This document shows positions 9,801 through 19,000 of a stretch of DNA of 64,000 nt, in pieces (position 1 is the stretch's first letter; every line of letters starts with the position of its first letter). Below the pieces are notes generated by a model. The model ran no database searches. It was not told the origin of the DNA and saw only the letters and a program-made list of their open reading frames with translations. The DNA lies in the NCBI RefSeq assembly GCF_003343245.1, contig NZ_CP024901.1, forward strand, positions 1,116,001-1,180,000. The letters run 5' to 3'. This DNA is from Photorhabdus laumondii subsp. laumondii. Lineage in GTDB: Bacteria; Pseudomonadota; Gammaproteobacteria; Enterobacterales; Enterobacteriaceae. Position numbers and translations under genes: made by a program.

Positions 9801-11004
9801 CGAAACATTGCCCGTTGAGTGGTGGGGTATTAAATAGGCGATCAAATTGGCTAGGTTGATTACGATAGGAATATTGTGAAATGGAATTATTACATAGTAT
9901 TAAGGCAGTTTCAGTATCAATGTTGTATTTCTGCATATAGTATTTAACTAGAAAGATTTTTCCTAATACCGATGGATTAATACTCTGTTCTGGAATGATT
10001 TCATCTAATTTTACAAATGGCAGGTTTACAGATCGTGATAATAAAATAATTTTATTGATTTTTAATAAATGTATTTTCTGAGTATTTAGTTCATTGTTTG
10101 GATATTTTCGAATAAATTGGCTGAGCTCTTCATCACTAAGATTATAATAACTTTTCAGATATTCTGGCATTGCCAGCCAGGTAGGATCAATATCGCCAAA
10201 ATTCTTTTTGTAAACATCCTCTGCATTAGCCTCGGTAATTTCTTCGGTCAGAATATTAAATAACTCTGGCGAGATAGAGTTATTAATTCCTAACAATGAA
10301 GCTTGATGCATTAATCCAGCAACCGCCGGTGATTGCTGAAATTGCTTAAGTTGAGGATCTTGTAATTGGATAGCTTTACGCACATTTTCATAAGCATCGT
10401 GATAAGGTATTGTGCCGGAAGGACGGAAAGTGGATAACATTGCCATCACTTTAGTATCGTTGTCCAGATTAGGCTGATTAGCTTTAACTCCTTCCAACAA
10501 AATTTCATTAGACAGAGAAAGAGTGGAAAGCTCGGTATCCATATTTTGCTGATTGAGCGTCATTGATTGGAGGTCTGGGCGGCGTTGATCCAGATGATAA
10601 ACGGAGTCACTGGCATGTAAATTACGTGCTTCACGATAGAGTTCAGTTAAATAAGCCGCGGGGGAGAACATAGAGGAAACCGAACCCGGTGCCACATATT
10701 GGCTGGCTCGGCCACCAAATTCATTATTATAGCCTTGCAATTCAGCATGAGGGAGGGTAATTCCGAGGTGTACTGCATTTTGCAATTGTGGGTTAGCGCG
10801 TTTGAGAATACTTGCTTCATATAATTGATTCTCTTTTTGTTCCTGTTGTGCATCACGATATAAGCGGTTGGTCTCTGACCAGGAGAGATGATCAGAAACT
10901 TGCTGACGGAATTCATTAAAAGAATAGTGACAAATATCGGTCAGACAATTAATACCACATTGGCTTTGTAATACATCAGGTATCTCTTTCACGTATGAGT
11001 TCAT
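3868..11004 (-). CDS. tcdA4: Tc toxin A component, TcdA4-like
   Basis: This is a pore-forming, receptor-binding TcA subunit (2378 aa) of the kind that assembles as a pentamer and injects the TccC effector. The N-terminus (NSYVKEIPDVL) begins the VRP1-like region; SMFSPAAYLTELYREARNL is the family signature. The neuraminidase-like shell, receptor-binding regions B/C, the channel helices (VPNIYGFAVGG and flanks) and the C-terminal TcB-binding domain ending HIRYTI are all present. Relative to TcdA1 as I recall it, receptor-binding domain A (TcdA1 ~298-433) is missing: the shell runs from SDEELSQFIRKY straight to LLKINKI. The start is set at 11004 by AAAGGAATAAACATG, shared with the other tcdA genes. 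The frame stays open 80 codons further upstream but without a credible ribosome site. The A4 label rests on length and N-terminus and is less certain than the family. Confidence 0.9.
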   Translation of the reverse strand: MNSYVKEIPDVLQSQCGINCLTDICHYSFNEFRQQVSDHLSWSETNRLYRDAQQEQKENQLYEASILKRANPQLQNAVHLGITLPHAELQGYNNEFGGRASQYVAPGSVSSMFSPAAYLTELYREARNLHASDSVYHLDQRRPDLQSMTLNQQNMDTELSTLSLSNEILLEGVKANQPNLDNDTKVMAMLSTFRPSGTIPYHDAYENVRKAIQLQDPQLKQFQQSPAVAGLMHQASLLGINNSISPELFNILTEEITEANAEDVYKKNFGDIDPTWLAMPEYLKSYYNLSDEELSQFIRKYPNNELNTQKIHLLKINKIILLSRSVNLPFVKLDEIIPEQSINPSVLGKIFLVKYYMQKYNIDTETALILCNNSISQYSYRNQPSQFDRLFNTPPLNGQCFVTEDTNIDLNLNSTDTDNWHKTVLKRAFNVDDISLYRLLHIANHENKDGKIANNIKNLSNLYMTKLLADIHQLTIDELYLLLMTIGEDKRDLYTIDDKELEKLINRLDSLSNWLRTQKWSVYQLFLMTTTNYDKTLTPEIQNLLNTVYNGLQNFDENKKDLLTTISPYIAATLQLPSENVAHSILLWADKIKPSEKKITTEKFWDWLQNRGILELSKPPEMQEQIIQYCHCLAQLTMIYRSSGINENAFRLFIEQPTIFGISDEPDKATPAHNAPTLIILTRFANWVNTLGEKASPILTAFENKILTAEQLANAMNLDANLLEQASIQAQNYKQVTKENTFSNWQSIDIILQWTNVANDFNISPQGISSLIALDYIQPSQKTPTYSQWENAAMVLTAGLDTQQMNTLHAFLDESRSTALSNYYISKIANRAAAIKSRDDLYQYLLIDNQVSAAIKTTRIAEAIASIQLYVNRALENIETHAISDVITRQFFIDWDKYNKRYSTWAGVSQLAYYPENYIDPTMRIGQTKMMDTLLQSVSQSQLNADTVEDAFKSYLTSFEQVANLEVISAYHDNVNNDQGLTYFIGHSKTEINQYYWRSVDHSKFNDGKFAANAWSEWHKIDCAINPYQSTIRPVIYKSRLYLIWLEQKEIAKQDKDNKVITDYYYELKLAHIRYDGTWNTPIAFDVNSKISALELAKSQAPGLYCAGYQGEDTLLVMFYRKKEKLDDYKTAPMQGFYIFSDMSSKEMTNEQCNSYRDNGYTHFDTNSDTNSVIRINNRYAEDYEIPSLINHSNSHDWGEYNLSQVYGGNIVINYEVASSDLKIKISPKLRIIHEGKEGRERIQCDLMKKYGKLGDKFIIYTNINKNPNHSKNEKLIYPVYQYRNNDKGCLLFYRSNTTGTIRAWFPTTKEEITATTSSNQDCIIDTINNIDLFKAYFYMEDKEGQIATDISGATDINTGISSEKVQIIINAGKEYSLTANKDVSVQPSPSFEEMCYQFNALEIDGSSLNFTNNSASIDVTFIALADDGRKLGYEIFNIPVIQKVKTDNALTLFHDKNGAQYMQWGAYRVRLNTLFARQLVERATTGIDTILSMETQNIQEPMMGIGAYIEIVMDKYNTDIHGTNKSFKIMYGDIFKAGDHFPIYQGTLSDITQTTVKLFLPRVDNAYGNKNNLYVYAAYQKAETHFIRFVKEDNNKPATFDTTYNNGTFPGLASARVIQTFSEPMDFSGANSLYFWELFYYTPMLVAQRLLHEQNFDETNRWLKYVWSPSGYIVRGQIKNYRWNVRPFLENTSWNSDPLDSVDPDAVAQHDPMHYKVATFMRTLDLLMARGDHAYRQLERDTLNEAKMWYMQALHLLGDKPYLPLSSAWNNPRLDNAADTTIQKAYSYAITTLRQGTQTPALLLRSANTLTDLFLPQINDVMLSYWNKLELRLYNLRHNLSIDGQPLYLPMYATPADPKALLSAAVATSQGGGSLPQPFMSLWHFPHMLENARSMVAQLTQFGSTLQNIIERQDAEALNALLQNQAKELILTTLSIQDKTIEEIDAEKTVLEKSKAGAQSRFDNYSKLYDEDVNAGERQALDMRIASQSITSGLKGLHMAAAALEMVPNIYGFAVGGTRFGAIANAIAIGGGIAAEGLLIEAEKVSQSEIWRRRRQEWEIQRNNAEAEMKQIDAQLQSLTVRREAAVLQKTSLKTQQEQTQAQLAFLQRKFSNQALYNWLRGRLAAIYFQFYDLVVARCLMAEQAYRWETNDTSARFIKPGAWQGTYAGLLAGETLMLNLAQMEDAHLKQEQRALEVERTVSLAQVYQSLEGKSFTLKDKIEALLQEDKETSVGNNGNQLKLTNNTLSATLTLQDLKLKDDYPEEMQLGKTRRIKQISVSLPSLLGPYQDVQAVLSYGGDATGLAKGCKALAVSHGLNDNGQFQLDFNDGKFLPFEGIDINDKGTLTLSFPNATSKQKTILQMLTDIILHIRYTILE

Positions 11005-11617
11005 GTTTATTCCTTTTAAATCATAAGGTAAATAAAACATCCGTGTGATTTCTGTACCATCGATACAAATCGATACAATAAGAGAAGAGAGTGATTCCGT
11101 TCTATAGGAAATGAGGATCATCACTATGTCACTGTTTTCTTTAAATAGCTGTTGCAAAAAAAGCAGCCGCAAAATTTGCAATTGTTTTTTGATCAAATCT
11201 GGAGGGAATAAGCTGTTATTGTTTACATCATGATTGATGAGCAATGAAAGAATAATGAAATTCAGTTATGATGAGTGTAAATTATATAGTTTATTTAATG
11301 TTATATTGAAATTCATTTAATGGGAATATTGCCGATAATTTTGCAACTAATTGAAATGTAAAATATGAATGATAATGAGATATTTATGTGCAATAACAGA
11401 ATATTAATTTTAATTAAAATAATTATGCTAATATAGTGGTAAGTTATATTTATTTTATAATCATTATGCAAGTGTTAAATAAATTTTCATAATTTAGGTG
11501 GTGAAATCCAATATCAATTAATGCATCTCCTAATGTAAAAGAATGCAAAGTAGAAACATCGTTGTCATGTTCTATGGTTAATATTCTATTTCTGGAATAA
11601 AAACAAGAGGGTGTGTG
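11005..11617. promoter_or_regulatory. divergent promoter region, tcdA4-like / lysR
   Basis: This very AT-rich 613-bp stretch lies between divergently transcribed tcdA4-like and lysR genes, so both promoters should be here. A TGCAATAACA motif at 11389-11398 also occurs upstream of the other two tcdA genes. I see no further gene in it; the open frame entering from tcdA4 has no ribosome site. Confidence 0.55.
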
Positions 11618-12529
11618 ATGATATTTTGTTCAAAGCAACTAAAGTATTTTATGGAATCAGCGAAGAAAGAGTCATTCACGTTAGCAGCGGATACACTTTG
11701 TATTACCCCCTCTCCACTTAGCAGGCTCGTATATCAACTGGAACAACGTGTGGGGTGCCAATTATTCGAGCGACTACCGGGAAAAACCAAGCTCACAGAA
11801 GAGGGCAGGGCGTTATATCAAGAGTTGTTGCCATGTTATGAAAGAATTCAGAAAGTTGAGGATAACTGGAATTGTCGTAGAAATTGCAAATCATCAAGCA
11901 GAGATAAACTGGTTATTGGCACCAGTGGAGAATATGTTAATAAGATATCTACGGTCGTAAAAAGAGCGGTGCAACGTTATCATTACCGCGATATTTGTAT
12001 AATCAACAATTTCCTCATTGATGATTTAATAAGACAAGATGCAGTATTTTCTTCCTTAATGAAAGAGGATATAACGGTTTATGTGACCACTGAATGTTAT
12101 CCAGATAATGATGATATCATCAGGATAGATGGTGCTTATCAAAAGTTGTCTCTTGCTGTATCCAATGATATTTTAGAACCAGAGAGTCATGTTGATGAAA
12201 TAATATATAGTTTTCCTTTGGTTCAGCATAATAGTGCCTTTTTAAAACAATGCGATAATTTTATGCCATTGAATTATCCACCTGAATACCAAAATTTAGC
12301 GTTATTAACGATCCCTGATTTTACTAATAGATTGGAACTGATAAAAGCAGGGGTCGCGATAAGTTTAATGACCCCCAATGAAATGCGCTATTCTGCCCAT
12401 ATTGATAAAGGTATAACATTTCTGAATTTTGAATCATATCCAGAACCATCGGTAAGATATTGTGCTTATGCTCTCAGAAATAAATATAAAGAACCATTAA
12501 ATTCATTAATTTCTGATTTGATATTTTAG
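11618..12529 (+). CDS. LysR-family transcriptional regulator
   Basis: This 303-aa protein has the usual LysR length and layout. An N-terminal winged helix-turn-helix (about residues 3-65: SFTLAADTLCITPSPLSRLV, then LEQRVGCQLFER) is followed by a linker and a periplasmic-binding-protein-like ligand domain. The start is ATG 11618, with AGAGGG about 7 nt upstream; a GTG directly before it is too close. It is paralogous to the partial gene at 1-696 and, like it, is convergent with a tccC gene (stop at 12639) and divergent from a tcdA gene. This arrangement suggests a regulator that travels with Tc modules. No target or ligand can be read from sequence. Confidence 0.9.
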   Translation: MIFCSKQLKYFMESAKKESFTLAADTLCITPSPLSRLVYQLEQRVGCQLFERLPGKTKLTEEGRALYQELLPCYERIQKVEDNWNCRRNCKSSSRDKLVIGTSGEYVNKISTVVKRAVQRYHYRDICIINNFLIDDLIRQDAVFSSLMKEDITVYVTTECYPDNDDIIRIDGAYQKLSLAVSNDILEPESHVDEIIYSFPLVQHNSAFLKQCDNFMPLNYPPEYQNLALLTIPDFTNRLELIKAGVAISLMTPNEMRYSAHIDKGITFLNFESYPEPSVRYCAYALRNKYKEPLNSLISDLIF

Positions 12530-12599
12530 GATGAGAGATAAGGTATTGTTATTTTAATGGGTTAGATATTGTTTTAATTATTTTATATTAAAAGTCATC

Positions 12600-12630
12600 A
12601 AGCCATGAGATAAATATTTCCTCATGGCTT
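12600..12630. terminator. hairpin between lysR and tccC
   Basis: AAGCCATGAG pairs with CTCATGGCTT (10 bp, 11-nt AT loop) in the 109-bp gap between two convergent genes. It probably serves both directions; no strong U tract is present on either side. Confidence 0.55.
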
Positions 12631-12638
12631 GTCCCTAA

Positions 12639-15551
12639 TTATTTCTGGATAAAGTTTATTGTACTGTCGTATTTTTTTCTATAGGCGTGACGAATTTCAG
12701 AGAAAGTTATTGCTTCGGCATATTCATTCGGACCTTCTTTCCTTCTTTTTCCTGTTTTCCAGGGTTGTTCTGATTTTAATTGCTCGATAGTCAATTTTTC
12801 CCCGTTATATCCAGCCATAACAAATCTGAAATCAGGTGATGCTAGTTGTTTTATAAACCAATCCATACCTAATTTACTTGTTTGTCTAAAGAATGCCGTT
12901 GCAATAGTATTTTTTAGCCATGATTGGTCTGCTGCTGATAAGGTGCTTTCAAGTTCTCCTGTATTTCCTGCGGAAGCAAATTTCGTTAATATATCTCTCT
13001 GCCTTTGAATAGTGAAATCGCTACCATCACTATTTTTTAAAATAAATGCATCTAATTTTTGGAATCGTTTTTGGCCGGATAACCCACTGAAAAGACTTTT
13101 TGAGGGGAGAAGATTTTTTACTTTACTTTGAATATCTAATTTTCCTTTATTTTCTACCATATGAAAACTCCATGACGCAGTGTAAGCATATTGTTGTTCA
13201 TAGGCTTCCTGTTTGATTTTATCAGTAGCTGAACTTTCCTCTATACCCATTGCTACCAGATATTTACTTGAGTTAGTTCTTATATTTTCCTCATTCAATT
13301 TAGGTGGACTGTCTTCTTTAAGATTTTGAGAAATTCTAAAATAATCAGACAGACTTAATTCACCCATGATACCAAGCCCAGCATTATATTCATCGATGGT
13401 AACAGGATTCTTATTAGCCGCGAATGCCTTCCCCATTTCTGATCCGCGGTGATGACTGAAACCATATATCACCGTGTGTTCGACATCTTTAATTTCAGGG
13501 GCTCTACCATCAGTATCATGATATTTAATTGGATTATTCCTCACCATTCGATATAAATTCAGCCCATCGATTGTTCCTGCGGGATCGGCGCTTAACCATC
13601 GTCCTACCCAAGGCTGATAATATCGGTAACCGTAATAATATAGCCCGGTGGCATCCCGCTCTTTGCCTGAATAACGGATGGTTTTATAACTGGCTTCTGT
13701 TTTGTTCCTTGCCGCCCATAATGCCGTGCCACCATAGGGATAGTACTCTTCTTCACTAATAATTTCTCCTTTGCTATCTAATTCAAGCTGACTGGAACCG
13801 ATAAGATTATCGTAACTATAACGCAACTGATTATTGTCGATATCTTCCGGTTTACCGCTCTCCCAATGTAATACGCGTACCTGTGCCCGGCCCGCTTCTC
13901 CTACGGTGATAACTTGCAAATCTTCGGTTGTGGTCGTATTGTCTTGCGTTAGACGGAGTTCCAGACTCGGCAAATAAGTTATTCGTTGTATTTGAGCGTT
14001 GTTGCTGGTCCGTTGTTCGTTGACTTTTAATATCCTTCTCCCGTCACCACTATAACGATACCATTCCCGATCATCATTGGCGCTCTTGTCCCGTTTCACC
14101 AATGTCACTTGTTGTAGTTCACCGCGTGGATTCCAGTTCAGGTTTTGTCCTGCTATCAACGTGTTCTGGTGCCCGCCTGCGTCAAATAAAGCATCTACTT
14201 GTGTCGGATCTTCGGTCAGTGTGCTGAGTACTGCGCGATTGCTCTGGTGAGAAACCGTGATGTTTGTGGTGTAGTTGTTTTGCGTCGCCGGTGAACTGTG
14301 CTGGATTTTAGTCAGATTGCCGCCTCGGTCATAAGTATAAGTACGGGTATAGTTGGTGTAGGTGTTGTTATCAGAAGGTAGAGCCGGGGAGGGAAATGGG
14401 TGACTTTGTTGACCTATATTCGCCATCTCGCGCCCGGTGGCGCTGATAAGCTGATACAGGGAGTCGTAGATATAAGTACTTTCCGGCACCACTTTTTGGT
14501 TGTGCCAAAAGCGGGTGGCTTCCGCATCGTTACGGATACTGATGACATTGCCTACCGGGTCATACTCATAGCGTAAGTCTTGCAACACTTTGGTGTCTGA
14601 CGGATTGGTGTCTAACGAACGGCGGGTTTTGATACCGATAAGCCGTTGGGTTTCCTGCTCATAACTGTATTCGGTGATAACACCATTGCCGTGTTCCTCG
14701 CGTAATTTTTGTCCGGCAGCAGAATAGGTCAGGGATTTGATAATTACTTGTTCCGTCTGACCTTTTAGTGTTAACCCGCTCCCGTTTAGCTGCCCGGCCA
14801 CATCATAGGCTAGCCTCTGAATGTTGCCTTTCGCATCGGTCTGAGTCAGTAAAGCGCCGGTGGCATCGAAGGTGCTCAGGATGGTGTAGATGTCAGCAGC
14901 CAGCATGTTTTGCCAGCCGGTTTCGTTATCACCTGTCCAGTTAGCTGCTTGAGTGTCGAGCAAGAGTTGGCTGGATTGCGATAAAACAGTACCGGTCAGT
15001 GACGAACTCTCCAATCGGGTAACTCCCGCCGTGTCATAGTGGCGCACGCACTGGCCGGCAAGGTTATGGTCTTTCTCTGCTTCGGTATTGCCGGCCCAAA
15101 TCAGGCGCTCGGTGGTACGGGATGTTTTTTCCTCTGGTGTTTGTTCGGTAACAGATAACAGACGGCCGGGCAGGGAAGAAGTTTCATATTGCCGGGTTTG
15201 TATGACACCTGTTGCCGTCACCGTCAGCAGCGGACGGCCTTCAATATCATTCAAGGTGACAGTGCGACCTGCATCAATGCTCTCTGTACGTAGGGGATTG
15301 CCGGTCAGATCATACTGCCAGAGAAAATTGGGTTTGATCGTACTACTGGTTTTCTTGGCCTCATATAGGCGTGGATCGATGCTTTGACTTAGGTGTCCGT
15401 GAGTATTGTATTGATGGCAGGTAATACGGGTATCGGTATCACCGTTTGCAGTGGTACGGTGAAAATCGATGTTACGGATTGTCAGACCCCGGTTGTCTTG
15501 GACATTGACGACGGGAGTCTTTTGATAAAGTTTGGGATCAATGTTTTTCAT
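12639..15551 (-). CDS. tccC: Tc toxin C component, TccC3-type core with unfamiliar C-terminal effector
   Basis: This 970-aa TcC subunit has an Rhs/YD core (about 1-683) that begins KNIDPKLYQKTPVVNVQDNR and strongly resembles TccC3 of the tcdA2-tcdB2-tccC3 operon as I remember it. The core ends in GRWLSADPAG and HDTDGR, the self-cleavage area. The last ~287 residues (684-970) are the delivered effector. They do not match the actin ADP-ribosyltransferase tail I recall for TccC3, and I see no R-STS-ExE pattern. They are mostly helical and charged, with FFRQTSKLGMDWFI (about 887-900) and AITFSEIRHAYR near the end as distinctive segments. Function is unknown. Start: GAGG lies 6 nt upstream of ATG 15551. 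The gene follows tcdA2, tcdB2 and the holin-like gene in one direction, and so is probably the C partner of that operon. Confidence 0.9.
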   Translation of the reverse strand: MKNIDPKLYQKTPVVNVQDNRGLTIRNIDFHRTTANGDTDTRITCHQYNTHGHLSQSIDPRLYEAKKTSSTIKPNFLWQYDLTGNPLRTESIDAGRTVTLNDIEGRPLLTVTATGVIQTRQYETSSLPGRLLSVTEQTPEEKTSRTTERLIWAGNTEAEKDHNLAGQCVRHYDTAGVTRLESSSLTGTVLSQSSQLLLDTQAANWTGDNETGWQNMLAADIYTILSTFDATGALLTQTDAKGNIQRLAYDVAGQLNGSGLTLKGQTEQVIIKSLTYSAAGQKLREEHGNGVITEYSYEQETQRLIGIKTRRSLDTNPSDTKVLQDLRYEYDPVGNVISIRNDAEATRFWHNQKVVPESTYIYDSLYQLISATGREMANIGQQSHPFPSPALPSDNNTYTNYTRTYTYDRGGNLTKIQHSSPATQNNYTTNITVSHQSNRAVLSTLTEDPTQVDALFDAGGHQNTLIAGQNLNWNPRGELQQVTLVKRDKSANDDREWYRYSGDGRRILKVNEQRTSNNAQIQRITYLPSLELRLTQDNTTTTEDLQVITVGEAGRAQVRVLHWESGKPEDIDNNQLRYSYDNLIGSSQLELDSKGEIISEEEYYPYGGTALWAARNKTEASYKTIRYSGKERDATGLYYYGYRYYQPWVGRWLSADPAGTIDGLNLYRMVRNNPIKYHDTDGRAPEIKDVEHTVIYGFSHHRGSEMGKAFAANKNPVTIDEYNAGLGIMGELSLSDYFRISQNLKEDSPPKLNEENIRTNSSKYLVAMGIEESSATDKIKQEAYEQQYAYTASWSFHMVENKGKLDIQSKVKNLLPSKSLFSGLSGQKRFQKLDAFILKNSDGSDFTIQRQRDILTKFASAGNTGELESTLSAADQSWLKNTIATAFFRQTSKLGMDWFIKQLASPDFRFVMAGYNGEKLTIEQLKSEQPWKTGKRRKEGPNEYAEAITFSEIRHAYRKKYDSTINFIQK

Positions 15552-15699
15552 GAGTTACCTCGTTGTTGGGTTGTTGTGTGTAATCCTTTCTGCAATCGCA
15601 ATTGTTGTCTGTATGTTAGTTTTCTTACGATAGTCGATAGTGTAGTCGATAATTTTGCAGGTTAACTAGAGACTGATGGTTTATTGTGGCAGTGGGGCC

Positions 15700-16020
15700 T
15701 TATTGCTTCCTTCCATGATCATGATGATACGTAATGAGGCGGCGCCAGAGCCAGTTCAGTCCGGTACTTCCTGTTGTGCCGAATAAACCTGCAATTGCAA
15801 AAGTCATATAGATACTGCCGCCACTTTCAAAACTCAGCAATCCTCCTAGTACACCGGTAAAGCAGGAGATGATGAGTTGACAGAATACGTTGATCCAACT
15901 CCATTTATATTGTTTGTTTTGCATATCAATGAGGTACCTTACGAGGCCGCCCCAGGCCGCAATAAAACCAATGATCAACCAGATGATAAGTTGAGTATCT
16001 GACGGTATTATGAGCAACAC
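15700..16020 (-). CDS. holin-like small membrane protein (phage gp13/LydA type)
   Basis: This 106-aa protein has about three hydrophobic segments (LIIWLIIGFIAAWGG, VFCQLIISCFTGVLGGLL, IYMTFAIAGLFGTTG) and a basic, His-rich tail (HHDHGRKQ), a typical small phage holin layout. The start is GTG at 16020 behind a strong GGAGG with 6-nt spacing. It sits between tcdB2 and tccC, 52 nt after the tcdB2 stop, and so is in the toxin operon. I infer that it helps release the signal-peptide-less Tc proteins by permeabilising the inner membrane, as phage-type holins do in other toxin export systems. A gp13-like holin in the Photorhabdus tcd island is something I recall from the literature. No endolysin or spanin gene is nearby. 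Confidence 0.8.
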   Translation of the reverse strand: MLLIIPSDTQLIIWLIIGFIAAWGGLVRYLIDMQNKQYKWSWINVFCQLIISCFTGVLGGLLSFESGGSIYMTFAIAGLFGTTGSTGLNWLWRRLITYHHDHGRKQ

Positions 16021-16072
16021 CTTTCACCTCCATCTCTGTTTCCCGCCTGTTAGGCAGGCGGGATTGATCAAG

Positions 16073-19000
16073 TTACATATTCACCTCATTCACCTCAGCA
16101 GCCGTGTCATTTTCATCCTCATTGACAGTAAACCAAGGAGTGAACAAGGTTCGGCGTAACCAACCTTTTGCGGTGATAACCTTGATTTCTCGACCAACGG
16201 GATCATAGACATGGGTATCTGCATAAGCTTCTTTTTCCTGCCGGGCACTGTCATTGCTAACGTATCGCCAGTCATTGAGGAAATAGGGCTGATAGGTGCG
16301 TATCGGCTGTCCCTTATTGTCATATTCCGTTCGTCCAGTCACTGCCCAACGATTCTCAGTATGCTTGACACTTATCATCAGAGAACCCTCTTTATTGCGT
16401 TGCCAAGCCATACCTGCTTCATGTCGGGCAGCGGCTTGCAGTAAGCGACCAAAGCCATCACTGAATACTACCTGTTGACGGATCTGTTGCTCAGGATCGT
16501 GATCATAACGATCCGTAGTCAATGTGAGGCTGTGAGGGGGTAAATGGGGGCCGTTGTTTAACAGGCTAGTGAGTTGAGGGGTTGCCTTTTGACTTTGTGA
16601 CCAGTGGCGATAGGCCAGTGTACATATGCGCCCGTCTTCGGTGATGATTCGGGTATTGTATAACTTTTGCCGATCTTGCTCTGCCAGCCTATTGAGGGCT
16701 TTCTGACTTAATACTGGCATCCAGCTTTCTGGTGCGTAAACTTGACACTGTGCTACAGGGAGCGGTTTTTTTAACTCAATAGCGGAGTTCACATCGGACG
16801 GTGGAGAAAACGGTGCTTTTTCCGGTGAAGAGTAACCGGTCATCTTGCCGTTTTCAGTTCCCCAAAAGCGCAGTGTGATTGGCCGGCCCAGTGCATCCAG
16901 CATGATAAGGTGCTGATTGTCATTGATATCTGTGAGTTGCACAGGGGTCAGAAAACGCCAGTCATATTTGGCTGAGGTTGTCAGCCCAGCAGCATCTCGG
17001 GTTTGTGTGACAACGCAATAGGTTGCATCCCAAGTGAGTGTAATTTTGCCCGTGAGTTGGGTGTTGCTCTGTTTTTGCGGGCGCCAGAACTGTGCGGCTG
17101 TACCGTAATCGGTATAACCATGATGAGCTACCCAGATTTTATCTTCTCCGGTGCGAGGAAATAGATAATTTGTTTGTTGGTATCCGGCTTGTTCCAGCGT
17201 CGTTGACAATTGAGCAGATGGGATGCTCCCATCAAACGCTGATAGTGTGGATTGACTAAATACCGTTGTCTCGGTAAAGGCAACTAGCGCTTGTCGCGTT
17301 GGCGTTTGCAATGGCGCTGCATTTTTCCCATTGGTATAAATGGTTTTTTTCTGGCCGAGATATTCACGCGGTTTATTATCCGCAATCAGGCTATCTTTAA
17401 TACTCAGTAGTTCCAGATTTAAACCACCAGCAGGTACATTTTTAGCTTCATAAGTGAAGATATCACTGCGGGTACTATCCGGTAATCCTAACACCCGAAC
17501 GGTATTGTCAGTCAGATGATGCCAACTGGATTGTTGATAGGTGAGCCGTAATTGGCGTTGCTGTTCATCATAGCTGTTGGCTAACAATTCATCAGGCAGC
17601 GTATCAGGATACGGACTGATTGCTGGTTGCTTTCGGCGTGGATACTGTACCGAAACCTGTTTTAGCGGTTGGCCAAATAGATCACTGGATAGCGTAATAT
17701 CTTGGCTGCATTGTGGGTCGCTGGCGATACGCTCGTAATGATAGCTGCGGCTTTCAACTACAGATGACCAAAGTACCGGGTATTGGTTATCTGCCTGCTG
17801 TAATCGACGTACCTGTGGACGAAATTCAGTGACAGTATAGGGAACGTGTTTATTTGTACTGTCGTCCAATCCGTACAGCTCACTACGTAGCAGTTGACCT
17901 TTCAGTGCCCGGTTTAGCCAATACTGGCTGTTATCATCTTCCGGTGTTAACAGAATATCTTTGCCATCTTGCCAAGTCGTAAAGCGTGGTGAAAAACCGG
18001 CAAAAGCCTGATTATCACCACGCCAATACTCTGTTGATAATGTGTTATCTATTACCGGTAGCCCGGTGGCATACCAGTTTTTGGTCATCGCGGGTGGGGT
18101 GCGTTCTGACGCGTTGCCTTGGGCCAGTTGATGGCTGTCTGTCTGCTCAACATAACCAAATCCGCGAAATTCCCGTTCACGCCCATCCCAAGCGCCACGA
18201 GCATAACGCAGTGTTGTGACTAATTTGTTGCCGCTGATTTCATCCGCTGTTTCCGTTTGCCATAGGGTGTGTACCGGGAAGGGGAGATAACAAACCGGTG
18301 TTTGTCCGGCAACCAGTGCCGCGGCTTTTTCATCCAGCCAGAACTGGGAGGAACTGCGGTAACGCAAGGTGTGGTGGGCTCCCATATTGTTGTTCATTTC
18401 GCTGAGTAACCACGGTTTTGCGCTGGTTAGATCACAACGCCAGTGATGGGGGGTCATATGTGGCACGCTCAGTATCAGGCTGGCGACACCTAACCCTTGT
18501 ATATCGGCCACTTGTAACTGACAGGTATGGTCAAAACGCAAGCCTTCTGGGAAGCGCAATGTCATCGGTGCGGCAAAACCGTTGCCACTTTTATTCAGGA
18601 AGATGTCCAGACGGTTGGTGTGAACATAAATCAGATCCGTTGGGCCGCTGCCATCCAGATCGGCCAGATAAACTTGAGCCGGGTTAAATATAGCCTCTGG
18701 CTGGCTGAATCCCGGCAGGGTAATGGGTTGACCAAAACGTCCATGCCCCAGATTAGGCCAGCAGGTGACTTTAGTTGCGCTCACTTCAACCAGATGTGCC
18801 TGACCGGAACCCAATACATCACTAAACGCCACCAGCTTACGCGGATCGGCACCCGGTACTGGCAGCGTGACATCACCGGATTGCACCACATCTTTTCCTT
18901 TGGCGAAGCCGTCACGAGTATTGGCATATAAACGCACACTATTAGGGCCGATCAGCACTAAATCAGAGAGCCCGGCTCCCATTAAATCGGCGAGTTGCGC

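Noticed and set aside
11005..11244. 80-codon upstream extension of the tcdA4-like gene
   Set aside because: No ribosome site at the upstream ATG; the internal ATG at 11004 has AAAGGAATAA as in the other tcdA genes and matches known N-termini.
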